A stretch of 64,000 nucleotides of DNA from Pardosa pseudoannulata (lineage: Eukaryota; Arthropoda; Arachnida; Araneae; Lycosidae), in contig CM063505.1 in assembly GCA_032207245.1 (NCBI GenBank), positions 176,483,327 to 176,547,326 on the forward strand, given 5' to 3'. The notes under the pieces were generated by a model. That model was not told where the DNA came from and searched no databases. It saw only the letters and a program-made list of their open reading frames with translations. A program made the position numbers and the translations under genes. The stretch's first letter is position 1. Every line of letters begins with the position of its first letter. This document shows, one piece after another, positions 10,201-20,996 of this stretch.

Positions 10201-12131
10201 TGTGCATGCACTGAACAACATCCACATCTCCTGCTGAATTTCAAAACGATAATTACTTAAAATCCATGCCTCGTATTACAATACTCCTCAGGTACAATCT
10301 CGTTAAGTATTGACTGTAAAAAATGCATGTGAATGTCCATTGTAACTTATTTTTTATTTTAATGAATACTTGTAAATTCTTCCTAGTATTTGTATCATAA
10401 TTGCCTGGCAGTTCATTAACAGTTTCTTGGTCTTTTTCCTCCAAATTTACCATCCAGATTTTGCATTTTTTTTTAACTTATGTTCTATCCTGAATATGAA
10501 ACAACAAAATATTTACCTTGTTAAGAATTTTTCTACTTAATTAACCAGTGACCATACATATGATATTCCAATCACAGGTATGGCCACTGAAACCCAGTTT
10601 CCCTGCAATGCACGTGTAAGTTTCAAATTTAAAAAGTACTCTTTGATAGTATATTTAATTAACCTATTATTTTGTTGTACTTAAGATAGATAGAAGAATT
10701 TTCAAATATGCGTAAAATTTGTATTGTAAATTTGCAAAAATTTACAAGTCTTTAGGTATAGAAAATTTTATAGGTTTATTTAAATTTGAAAATGACGGAG
10801 TTTGGATTCTGCGATATTGACTAAAGGCTTTGCATAGAAAATGTTAAAGCTAAACAGGGAATAAATCAAGAGAATTAACCCAGAATGTAGGGAAATGGAA
10901 AATAATTCGAGATATAGAGATTATTAAGATATAAATGTTCCGAGATGGACAGGGTAATCTTTATTACTTAAAAATGTAATTTATGTTTATTTTTATTATT
11001 TTGTTGATTAGTAGTTAATAAGATATATGCCTTGAATTTTCATAAAAACATAGTATTAAATATAAATTGAGTTTTAATAATGTAAATGAGAAAAAAAATT
11101 AAAATAAATGTACAAATTTATTTGAATGTACATTAAAATTGTCGAGTAAAACTTTTGCAAAAATCTATAAAACATTACGACGCAAGGAGCATTTTAAACA
11201 TTAACCAAAAAATGTCTAAACATCTGAAATAAATTTGAATGAAAATTTCTGTATCCATGAACTGTGAAATATAAGAATGAGAAGCTAAAAGAGGTTTTTT
11301 TAATATTCCCTATCATACATTGAATAAAATTAATACTTCAGAATACAATATAATAAGAAATAAGAGCTCTAAATGCTTTTAAAAACTTTTTTTCAATTTT
11401 ACGAATACTTTCGGTAAATTTCTCTTTGCATATTTCTTTGAAAAATATATAAACGATTTTCCTTACGGTTTATACAAAAATCAGTGAAGACTGTAAAAGA
11501 AAAATTAATTCCAACTAATATGTTTCGAAACATAAATTTTCTCAATTACATACTAATAACTATTATGAACATTTTCTAGAGACAAATGGATGATTTCAAT
11601 ACTTTACTTATTTTATCAATATTTTTCCTGAATATTTATGTTAAAAACTAAGATTTATTACAAATTCTAAGAGGTTACATATAAAAATAGCCATATTATG
11701 TGTTAAAGAAATTCACATGGGGCATTTCCAAACAAATTAATTTTGAAATAGCTGCGAAAGATTAAATATTAAAATATTTAATAATTAATCATGATAGTCT
11801 AACGAAATTCCCATGCACATATTGCTAACTATATATAAAATTACCAAGAAGATATACTGAAAATAAAATAAATTAGTTAAATTCACTATCACTTAAATTG
11901 CTTCATTCCTGATTAGAGCTGTAGATTAGTAAAAATGGACAGCTCTTATTTGTAAGCAGTGATGTATAATCTCGATGTATATTCATAACATATCATAAAG
12001 ATTAAATGGAAAGAGTGTATCAATTTTAAGTAAAATAGTTCTATTTCGTTATTTATATTTCAAAATTTGTTAGAACTAAAACAGGATGTCTGATAAATGC
12101 CGAATAAGAATTTTATCTGATATCGGATTTT
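10201..12131. other. Unannotated interval
   Basis: AT-rich, with only one short minus frame (10,253-10,453, 66 codons) that I do not recognise. No repeat structure is seen. Confidence 0.4.
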
Positions 12132-12132
12132 A

Positions 12133-12182
12133 TCTTGTTTATCTGTTGCATTTTAGTTATAAAATGCAACAGATAAACAAGA
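12133..12182. repeat. Perfect hairpin (23-bp arms, 4-nt loop)
   Basis: One arm runs 12,133-12,155, including TTGTTTATCTGTTGCATTTT. The other, 12,160-12,182, is its exact complement. The loop is GTTA. This is the longest fully perfect hairpin in the window, and nothing in the surroundings marks a transposon end. Confidence 0.95.
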
Positions 12183-12431
12183 GACCTTGATTTTTTTCTT
12201 CTTTGATAAATCTAAGGTTTTATAACTGGATCAAAGGTCTAGTAACAGTCCATACATACAACGTTACCCCTTCCAGAACATGATTCCCCAAAAGATAATT
12301 TTTTCTCGATTTCATTTATAAAACAGTTTACGCCAACCAATTAAATGAGATTACTAGGTATTTATAGTAAAATAGATTAAAATCCTTTGCTTCAGATTAG
12401 GAGTTTCAAATCTAAAGACATGTATAACAGG

Positions 12432-13030
12432 TCTTCAAAAAGTCTCGAGAATATCTACTAAAAAAACTTATTTTTCTTGTTGCAAACTGAGTTTATTCAT
12501 CAACAAACTTAAGAGTGGTACATTCATTTTCAAAGCTTCGTCAACATTTTGATGTTTTTGATGATACGATGAACTGTCAATAAAACGGTTACAAAACAGT
12601 TCATCATGACTTCATCTTTTGGGCCAAATCTGTTTTCTTGAAGCAACTTTCTGAAGCTTGTGAACAAGCAGGAGTTACTGAGAACAACGTCTCAAGAATA
12701 TGATGAAGGAAGACACAATTGGAAGACCAAATCGGGTCAGTTTCGGCATATTGACCATTTACTTGTGGCATAGTGGATTGTCTTCGCGAAAGAGCACTTT
12801 CTTCTTTACTAAAACTGTTTCTTTTTTATTTAAACCTTTAAAGAGTCCAGTAACGGTCTAATATTCACTTTTGATAGTTTTGCGGTTATTTCGGAAGCCT
12901 ATTAATATTATGCCATGCGCAGTCCTTCAGAACATTTATTAACAGTATTAGTATCTTAGGCTGCTTTGGGTGGTCTTTCACCAGCTGCAACCCACTTAAC
13001 TGACTGCTATCTGAGTCTCGAATCTTACGG
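12432..13030 (-). pseudogene. Mariner transposase remnant, second subfamily
   Basis: On the minus strand, pieces of a mariner transposase lie in order across several frames. WVAAGERPPKAA (about 12,970-13,003) is the conserved W-A-GE--PK segment. KKKVLFREDNPLCHK (about 12,765-12,807) corresponds to the V-F-QDNAP-H block holding the second catalytic Asp. DELFCNRFIDSSSYHQKHQ and ALKMNVPLLSLL come from the C-terminal part. TCTTCAAAAAGTCTCGAGAA at the left boundary could be a terminal repeat. Frameshifts and stops are many, the N-terminal half is missing and no right terminus is found. It is a dead copy from a lineage different from the one at 4.6 kb. Confidence 0.75.
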
Positions 13031-13293
13031 TGAATTCCTGTTTCCTACATTATCACATACTGATGAAAAATATCTGTTCAAAGCATAAACATCATGCAAA
13101 AGTGCTTGAATTAACTAGTTAAAAATGAACAGTTTTTAAAACTTTGGAAAATAAAAAAAATGTTGGTCAATATATTACTGAATTTTCAAACCGTTCTCAT
13201 TGTTAAGAAAACTTGAAAAACTAAGACTTAGTAGTATATTTCCATGACATTATTCCGAGATGTTATTAGCATTTTTTCTTCGCAAGGAAATGA

Positions 13294-13467
13294 GCCGAAC
13301 GATGGCCGAATGTTTAGAGTGCTGGTCTTCGGAACCGGAGTTCATGGGTTCGAATCTCACTATGGCGTGGATGTTCATAGCCGTTCAGAATCGGCTTTAA
13401 GCAGTAGGTTCCGGTCTCATTAGCCCTCTTGTTGCAAAAAGTAGACCGTAGCACTCCAAAACCAAAT
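13294..13467 (+). mobile_element. tRNA-derived SINE, family B, full-length
   Basis: The head is GCCGAACGATGGCCGAATG, with an A box like TGGCCGAATGTTTAGAGTGC. The B box GGGTTCGAATCTC is intact. The body has CAGAATCGGCTTTAAGCAGT and TCTCATTAGCCCTC. The end is GTTGCAAAAAGTAGACCGT followed by CACTCCAAAACCAAA. At ~174 bp it is about as long as the best copy at 31.9 kb. The tRNA of origin is not certain; the variable-arm-like spacing suggests a Ser/Leu type. Confidence 0.88.
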
Positions 13468-14724
13468 CGAAAGAAAATGAAATATTTCTCTTTATCTTCC
13501 GTATGCGAAAATATTTTCAACCTTGTTTTACCAAAACACAAACAGCAAGATGTGTCTCAAACTTACCATGTAAAGACCAATTTAGATCAGATTGAGACTC
13601 GAAAAACGTTTTAAAGTAAATCGAACTGTTCTTCGGTCAGAGACTGTAAAAGAAACGAAGTATTGTTTTGCTTTACCTCCATTAACGCGGTCTTATTACA
13701 TATTGAACTTCAGCGTAAATTACGAGAAGTTTCATTTCACTTCCTATTTAAAAGTTTTATTGTCTAATGTATCAAATCATGTTACTTTCTTGAAAATGCA
13801 GTCATGTGATTTTACAACCTATAGTTAAATGTTACTTTAGGCAGAGGAAAAAGATTTATATTTTCATTTTCCACCAGTTTTTCAAAGCCATAGATTATAT
13901 ACCGTCTTTAGTACTGTGTCACGAGCACACATTTTCAATTTAGATAAACAAGTTAAAATCTTTGCCCTCTAGTCCATGAAAGCTTGCTATTGAACAATCG
14001 ACGTACTTTGAAACTAATTCACTAGGAAGTTTAATTTCAAATTTGTCTGTTCCACAGAGATATATTCAGGCTATATTACTGCGTGAGTAACATACAGTCG
14101 AATAGCACTATTCCCTAGTAAAAGACCAAAAGTATACCTAGGCATTAAAAATATCCGACCTACTACAAGTACTTGTACTAAGACTTGTATAAACCGACTT
14201 ATTAAAACCTTATAAGTGACCTATTAAAAATATGAACCTACTTCTTGTATGCAATGTAGAGACATAGCTTTACATCTGTTTATCCTATTTTGAGCACATT
14301 TTTATGATTAATTACATAATAAAAAACAATGCACCTTATTAAAAACAATTTTATTACAATATGCAATTTTTCTTAGATAATTGCACATTTTCCAAAATTC
14401 TTAATTTCATGCACTTCTTAAAGTATGATAGGCCGTTCTGCAATATTTTATGGGTATCAGTTAAGCTAAATGAAAGTTAAATCTGAAATTAAAAATTTGT
14501 AATTAAAGTTATAAAAAGTTCATAATATCACAACAAATTTTATTTTAAGAAACTTTTATTGCCATTGAAGTAAAACTCCTTTAGATAGTAATAAATAAGT
14601 AATTGTGAATGAATTAAAATCGAATAAAAAAGGTATCGTATTATTTTCTATGTAATCCTCTTTAATTCTTCCTTTCATTTACTGACTTGTTATGATTATA
14701 ATAAGTATCATATAAGTTTTGCTT
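13468..14724. other. Unannotated interval
   Basis: A 78-codon plus frame (13,592-13,828) is unrecognised. Nothing else is seen. Confidence 0.35.
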
Positions 14725-14766
14725 TCGTGTAGCAAAACAGTAGACCGCAGCACTCCAAATCAAACC
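14725..14766 (+). mobile_element. SINE family B 3' end fragment
   Basis: CGTGTAGCAAAACAGTAGACC followed by GCAGCACTCCAAATCAAACC is the 3' end of family B without its head. Its last few bases, CCAAACC-like, are also present in complement at the outer edge of the inverted arm at 16.2 kb. Confidence 0.75.
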
Positions 14767-14945
14767 ATACCATACCCATTATAATTATATCAAGCCTACA
14801 AACTATTGAGTCATTTTAAAACAAGAAGGATTTTCCACTGGATTCAAATTACATTCCTCTTGCAACTATGAAACTTGCCCACTAGATAGGCAACTATATA
14901 CTTGTTTCGGTAATTTCATATTTAATCATTAAAATCCGATCTTGC
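14758..14945 (+). repeat. Left arm of a 1.5-kb inverted duplication
   Basis: This arm pairs with 16,076-16,246 in complement. Shared blocks include ACCATACCATACCCATTATA, AACTATTGAGTCATTTTAAA and AATCATTAAAATCCGATCTT, with small indels between them. The arms diverge sharply just after GATCTT. Confidence 0.88.
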
Positions 14946-16075
14946 TGTAGTCGATTACAGTTAATCTACAATCACCTACCATATAATTATTGTACATTTA
15001 CGATTACTGCTAATCTATTATAAAATGCAACCTAAACTTTTGTTTTCTTTTTAAGCACAAAGCCCTCTAAGCATTATCCATTTGGCCTTACATGACAAGT
15101 GTGACTTGTCATGTAACAGTATTACGGTGATGAATAATCTGAATTAAATCGCACGTCAAAGGGTTAACCGGATACGTCAGAACTATATATTTTTTTCTTC
15201 CAGACACTTTATCATCAAACAGCAAGCGCATGAACTCTGGGTAGTTCTGCCGCACACATTTTGAGTCGACTTCGTTCACGTGCCCTCTGTAACAAAAAAG
15301 CGACCGTTTTCTGGATGTTATCCAAGAGGAAAAAGTTTGTCTAATTTGTTTTAGTCCTCTTGGTGGCCTTGTAGCTTATAGAGACTATCGATGCGGCAAA
15401 CGAGAGAGCAACCTTCGCCTAGAATCCAACCCATTAAGACCCATTCTGCGAAGTTCAAGTGCGGTCGGATTATTTCGTTTTCGCACGTCACTAACAGATC
15501 GCTGTTTACAACTGGAACCCCATTCATGAATGAGCTACGAGGAGAAATTATAGAGAGAGATAATTGTATTTTTGCAAAATTTACGAGGTGTATCACGCTG
15601 CTGATCAATCAGTTACAATGACGTTTATCTTTAATGCAATGATTATTCTTATCGTTCTGATATTTATAGAAATTTCCTTGCATAATTTTTAGACAATATT
15701 CCTTTCAGTGTTAGACAAAACGCCATTTGTACTACTTGGGACATGTTTTGAACTTTCCTCGCCTATGTGCGTTTGTAATTGGATATGATGAAAATTGATA
15801 TTCTGAAAGCAGTTGAGATATTGGATGGAAACTGGAGGTTAAAATATAGCATCTATTATACCATTTATATTACAAAGAAAAATAAATAATTGTGTTTAAA
15901 AATAAGCTCCTTAAGTCTATATATGGCTAGATGTATTTTGCAATATTACTTCCCATAGAATTTATGTTAGATTCAGTCACAATAAATTGCTATTAAAAAT
16001 TAACATTATTCTAAGTAATAGGGTACTTTTCTATTTCCAGTCGTCAGTCACACACCAGTCATTTTGGATCAGAGA
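14946..16075. other. Spacer of the inverted duplication
   Basis: It holds two overlapping opposite frames at 15,351-15,621 that I do not recognise, and a small perfect hairpin at 15,088-15,116. Blocks TGGCCTTGTAG, GCAACCTTCG and CGAAGTTCAAG recur in the same order and near-equal spacing at 19,675-19,775, so a diverged repeat may be present. The 15.36-15.62 kb part is less AT-rich than its surroundings. Confidence 0.35.
15088..15116. repeat. Perfect hairpin (12-bp arms, 5-nt loop)
   Basis: TTACATGACAAG and its exact complement flank TGTGA. Confidence 0.85.
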
Positions 16076-16246
16076 TTCAAGATCGGATTTTAATGATTAA
16101 ACATGAAATTACTGAAACAAGTATATATTTGCCTACCAAATGGGCAAATGTAATTTAAATCCAGAGGGAAATCCTTCGTGTTTTAAAATGACTCAATAGT
16201 TTATAGACTTCGTATAATTATAATGGGTATGGTATGGTTTGGTTCG
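16076..16246 (-). repeat. Right arm of the inverted duplication
   Basis: Complement of 14,758-14,945. It contains AAGATCGGATTTTAATGATT, TTTAAAATGACTCAATAGTT and ends TATGGTATGGTTTGG. The outer edge keeps only the last bases of the SINE B tail, so the duplication breakpoint lies at the SINE end. Confidence 0.88.
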
Positions 16247-16271
16247 CTTGGATCCCGCGCAATGAAACAGA

Positions 16272-16339
16272 CTTGAAGATGTAATAACCAGAGCCGTAAA
16301 TGTTTAAACATGTACGGCTCTGGTTATTTCATCTTCAAG
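16272..16339. repeat. 68-bp quasi-palindrome
   Basis: Arms 16,272-16,298 and 16,313-16,339 are 27 bp with one mismatch (both contain AACCAGAGCCGTA or its complement). The 14-nt centre contains the palindrome ATGTTTAAACAT, so almost the whole 68 bp can fold. It lies 25 bp outside the inverted duplication's right arm. Confidence 0.92.
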
Positions 16340-17302
16340 AAACTTAACAAAGTTGATTTATTTAAAGAGAAACATTTTAAGGAAAATTAACAATTTGTGG
16401 ATGCAACTTTTCTTTCAAAAAGGGGATCACTCTAGATCACCTAACTATCTATGAGTTCAGCCATTAGTCCCTCCCTCTCCTTTCTTCACTAAACAGAAAA
16501 CCTTGGTTATAGGGGAGATCAACCTCTCCCCCATCCTTTTGACCCTCGTCCTTGGGATAGCCGAAACGCCCTTGACGCCTGACCGACTCGGTCACACCAA
16601 GCATACTTCCTTGTCTCTGTCGGTGCCTTGAAAATGACCCGCTTGACACCTCCAACAGTCCATACAGACCATTACTGGCACAATACTATTGTTTTAAATA
16701 GTTCGGGGTCTTAATATGAAAAAAAGTCCGTTTTAACAAAGGCTGATCTTGATCACCGACATAGACGGACGCGAAGCTTATAAATGGAATATTTAATTTG
16801 TTGAATTTCAAAAGTAAAATGCTTTTAGTTAATTTTTTACAGGAGACAAATAGCAAAATCTCTACTCATTGATGAACATCAAACTTTTCGAGTGTCAGTT
16901 AAGAAAGCGAAAGCTGTGGAAAATAACGGGTAATTAATAACTCGGAATACTTTTATGGTAGAAATATATGAAAAGTTGTGCGATATATAGATAAATCTAC
17001 TGTCATCCATTGAGATCGTCCAAAAACAACGAAGAACATTTTGATTTAAGGGAAATAGGCAATGCTGGAAGTTTGTGCTTCATTTACAGAAAAATAAATA
17101 GCATTGCAGTGGCTTCATAACAGTTTGAACAGCTCTCAAAACGATCTGCACAAAGGTACAAAATTAATATCTTTTGGAAAATATACAAAAACCTGTTCTT
17201 AACCTTATTTTTACCCTCCCATTAGATAAATTGCATTAAAATTTTTTTTAAATGCATTTATAAAAATCCTAGGAGATTTTCGAAATTAGTGTAAAGGAAA
17301 GA
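16340..17302. other. Unannotated interval with a less AT-rich patch
   Basis: 16,450-16,670 is clearly richer in GC than its surroundings and has a 63-codon minus frame (16,464-16,655) with no recognised motif. It may be a fragment of an unidentified repeat. The rest is featureless. Confidence 0.3.
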
Positions 17303-17745
17303 TACTTCTGTTGTTATTGTTGTAGTTACTGACCCCCTGGTGTAGAAAAACCAACATCAAGGGAAAAAAACCCGTCCTAATATGCGACATACATAGCTAA
17401 AATGCAGCTTCATTTGAGAGAGGAACCACGAGGGATCTGAAAACAGATTAAACCTCAAGAAGGGGTACGCACCGCTAGGATGACAGAACGACTTTGCTCA
17501 AATGGGTCCTAGTAATTTAAAAGAAGGAAGCAAGAAGAAGACTCCCAGGTCTGGCGTACCTTCTCCAGGAAAATCGGAAATGTTCTCCAAGTCCCTAAAG
17601 GACTTGGAGAACATTTCGACAACGAATATATTTTACCGTTCCCAGACTCCATTAATGAAAATGGCGGATCTTTGACTGGCTCAAACCTCTATCCCGCTAC
17701 CTTCCTGTTACTAGATAGCTGCCATTGTCGAATGAGCTACCTCAG
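17303..17745 (-). mobile_element. tRNA-derived SINE, family A, minus, with inserted hairpin
   Basis: On minus it begins GTAGCTCATTCGACAATGG (A-box region), then a B-box-like AGAGGTTTGAGCC, then GATCCGCCATTTTCATTAATG, GGGAGTCTTCTTC, AATTACTAGGACC, CTTGAGGTTTAATC and TCGTGGTTCC, and it ends in an (AAC)n tail. It is the most complete copy. Between the blocks TTCTCCAAGT and CTGGAGA, which are adjacent in other copies, it holds an extra inverted copy of its own sequence (17,577-17,617). Confidence 0.85.
17577..17617. repeat. Perfect hairpin (18-bp arms, 5-nt loop) inside SINE A
   Basis: The arms contain AAATGTTCTCCAAGTCC and its exact complement around CTAAA. On the minus strand, the first arm corresponds to a normal SINE block; the second is absent from the copies at 1.0, 9.9 and 54.0 kb. 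Confidence 0.93.
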
Positions 17746-20014
17746 CTACTAAGATATTTCTGTAACTTGCTCAACTACGAAAAGTAGAATGTATCAATTT
17801 GGAGTTGAATCATTTCAAAGAAGTTAATCATTTTCAATCCTGCAAGACAAGTCTACCTGCTAGTTATGAGCAGATTGGTACAAATGACTAGTTTAATAAT
17901 GGTATCAGTGACTTGCATATGCAAAAATAAATAAGGTGTCAGATTCTACTAAATAATAAGAGTCTTCTAACCAATTTACAAAAGATGCAAGTCAAGTATA
18001 CTTTAAAACCCAACATACTCTTTATATTCAAAATTTAAAGGAATATACTACACGACATGAAGTAATGTCTATAAATTACTGTATTTTAGGTTAATGAAGT
18101 TTATCGGTTCAATATTAATAAAACTCGTGAATATGTGCCTCTTCGCAAACAACACCAATAGCAAAGCTGCCTTACCAAAATATAAAAAACCCGCCTACTT
18201 ACTTCTAAAACTTCTCAATTATCATGGACAGTAGTAATGTTTCCATACAATAAATCAAAATATCAAAGATGTTTTACAATCTATAACTGAAAAATGAAAA
18301 ACATTCTTTGCAGTGTTCCTCAAACAGTTTTATAATTTAGGAGATCTATCTAAGATATGATTTTAATGAAAAAAGTAACTTATATTTGCTTGTAATCTTC
18401 CATTGCTAGAAATGTTTAAAAATATTGACAGGATATTATTCTCAAGAATATTGTCCCATTCTGTAGAGGACGTTTTCGTTTTCATATCATGATATTTGTC
18501 AGGCATTTTATGCTGTGAATATGAAAACTTCATCACTTGCTAAAAAAGAGGTTAAGGGGACACGAATTACAAGTTGTTAAGGGCTCTTTTTGTGTGAATA
18601 CTTTAACTGACAGCTATCGTGTAATGCTAGCAGTAGCAGTTAACTGCTAAGCGACCTAAATCAGGCTACTGAAAGCAAGTTACTCTTAACAAGGCTCAAT
18701 TCTAGGTAATACAGCTGAATCTTGATGCAGAGTATATCCATCAAGATGAATATATTTTCAAGCATGGATACCACGAGGCACACTTGATATCCGAACTACA
18801 TTTTAACTTTAGCGTCTTTTGGAAGGAATATTACTTGAACATACAATTAACAGCTTCGTTGAATTTCTAAAAGAGCTTATGTTAAAACTGATCAGTTTTG
18901 TGATTATTTAACCTCGTGCTTGTATCACTTGTATTACACTTTCAGATTACAGCTGACATAAATTTCCCTAAACATTTTTAACTTTAGTTTGCAGCTATGA
19001 AAGTCTGCCATATCTGAAGAAAACTGCAAAATATTGACTCGGAAAAAGTCAAATTTTGTAGATTTTTTTCCTAAATTAAGGAGAATGCAAGCAGCGCAAC
19101 AACCAAACTAGCCAAAAGACATCATTGTGTCTTTTGGCGATTATTTCATATCAAATTCTGATCCATTCAATTATATTGCTAAGCTGTAAGAAATGCATAT
19201 CAGATTGAGCATCGATTACTGTTTCTTTTTAAAAATACACTCATATGAAATTACAAAGTAATCTAACAATCAGATAATCTATCAAACAGCGTATCTTTCA
19301 ATATAATCACTTAATAGTGAAAGAAATAAAGGTCATTCATAAAAAATACATGTATTTTATGAGAAACTGAACACGTGGCAACTTTGTCATATTATCAAGA
19401 GTCTTGTAATGATCTTAGTATTTATATATTTTAATAGCATGTGATGTACGTGGGAAAGTGCTCATTCAATGAATTTATAAATCTGCAATATCACGTTGTT
19501 TGTTTACAACTTCTGCAATGTACCGCCAGTGAGACGTTTTAAAAACTATGTCTATGATAAAAAGAATTCGTATACGGCTATGAAAATAAGTATTTGGCAA
19601 CCTGCTGTGGCGGAAATTGTCGTTTCGGAGTGTGACTATTTTGTGCAAAAGTAGCAAGCAAATTTGAATGGCGTCGTGGCCTTGTAGAATGCGCGTGTTT
19701 ATTCAGCGACGCATTCTGCCTTGCAACCTTCGAGAAGAAGGAATACTCTCTTGTTGATCACACGAAGTTCAAGAGCGGACAAAACTTTTTTTTTTATCCC
19801 TGTGTTTAGAGGCACGAAAGAAAAAGTGTCGAAACTGTAATCTATTTACAATTGTGCTTTCAGTTGTGAACTAAAACATATGCTAATCGAGACACTTATC
19901 CTTTTCCACGCTTCCGAGACGCTCAAATGGGGTTGTATATATAATTAAGAATTAATAACTCGTGTGGCTGTCAAAATGTGACCTAACAAGACTATCCCTT
20001 CACCAAGAAAGTGC
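17746..20014. other. Unannotated interval
   Basis: No open frame worth naming. There is a hairpin at 19,111-19,138 and a small AT palindrome around ATACATGTAT near 19,350. The 19,670-19,780 stretch is less AT-rich and shares three ordered blocks with 15.36-15.47 kb. Confidence 0.35.
19111..19138. repeat. Perfect hairpin (11-bp arms, 6-nt loop)
   Basis: GCCAAAAGACA and its complement flank TCATTG. Confidence 0.85.
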
Positions 20015-20154
20015 TTAATACTAGATTTAAGGATGTTGATCATATACCTATTTTTACTAAAGTGAGCCAATTTGACTCATACAAGAAAATTGAAGTTTTT
20101 TGCAAAGAAAATAGTTCCAAATTAATTTAAATAAAATGTTTATTATCAAAAAAT

Positions 20155-20370
20155 TTATGGAAAATATTTTTTACATATAAAATCTGTTTTTGAAACACAT
20201 TTTCCGCAAACATTTCTATTACATTTAGCACAATGGTTTCTACATCTGTTTCTTTTGCATGATTGTTGAACTCGACAATTCTTCCGTGTGTCAGTAGCAT
20301 GAATTTCTGTCATTGGAATGGAAGTGTTCTCGACTTCTTCTCTATATTTACTTCTTAGCTCTTCAGCCAA
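20155..20370 (-). pseudogene. piggyBac transposase C-terminal Cys-rich domain
   Basis: The frame is 71 codons and ends in a natural stop. The first half contains TRKNCRVQQSCKRNRCRNHC, then AKCNRNVCGKC and FICKKYF. The spacing (R--CR----------C-KCN--VC--C------C) matches the C-terminal zinc-binding Cys-rich domain of piggyBac transposases, which recognises the element's ends. The DDD catalytic domain is missing upstream, so it cannot transpose. Its position just inside the left terminus on minus fits the C-terminus of a minus-strand gene. The assignment is by pattern, supported by the TTAA ends. Confidence 0.75.
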
Positions 20371-20590
20371 TCGGAAAATAAAATCTTTTCTTGAAATACT
20401 TGAGTCGTCTCTTTATACAGAACTGTTAAACCATTCTATGAGTCAAATTGGATCCCAACCGTGAAAATAGGTATACCACATTTGATAATGCGAAATGAAG
20501 GGGTCTGCGGGGAAGAGGAATGAAAGTTTACATATATTTTATTACTTAACTAAAAATTAACGTGTGTTTTTGAAAAGTGATATTAAAGTT

Positions 20591-20609
20591 ATATATATAT
20601 GTGTGTGTG

Positions 20610-20668
<59 letters not shown>
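20591..20668. repeat. (TA)n/(GT)n microsatellite
   Basis: TA repeats with a short GTGTGTGTGT interruption, at the same position in the piggyBac-like element as the tract at 172-259. Confidence 0.95.
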
Positions 20669-20673
<5 letters not shown>

Positions 20674-20996
20674 CAAATTTTTAATGAGTCAAATTGGCAC
20701 GGTCCATAAATATAGTGTTAATAGATGGCCGTAGATAACCAATATATAGTTGGACTTTTCCCATGATCTTTCTGAAGTAGTTTTCAAAACATTTTTAAAT
20801 GAATTTCGACAAAAAAATATACAAACAGGAGGAAAATTTCAGTTTGGGTAATAAGATCTGTGGACTGTAGTTTGATCGGAAAAGCAGTTGGTTAAAGTTC
20901 TAGATAAAAAATTTGCTTTGCTTTAATTTCTCTGAAATTTCCGAGATTATAAACAAGTTTAACACATAATTTTGGAAAACTTTTATTACCATACAG

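Larger units (their letters stand above)
20015..20721 (-). mobile_element. piggyBac-superfamily element, internally deleted, TTAA-flanked
   Basis: TTAA at 20,015-20,018 and 20,718-20,721 bound the element. The left end is TACTAGATTTAAGGA and the right end, complemented, is CACTATATTTATGGACCGTG; both continue to CAATTTGACTCAT. Inside, TATACCTATTTTCAC-type blocks occur again as subterminal inverted repeats. The minus strand keeps only the 3' end of a transposase gene. At ~0.7 kb it is far shorter than an autonomous copy. The partial element at 1-312 is its close relative. Confidence 0.85.

Noticed and set aside
12133..12182. microRNA precursor
   Set aside because: The 23-bp perfect stem with a 4-nt loop is too short and too perfect for an animal pre-miRNA; the other hairpins fail for the same reasons.
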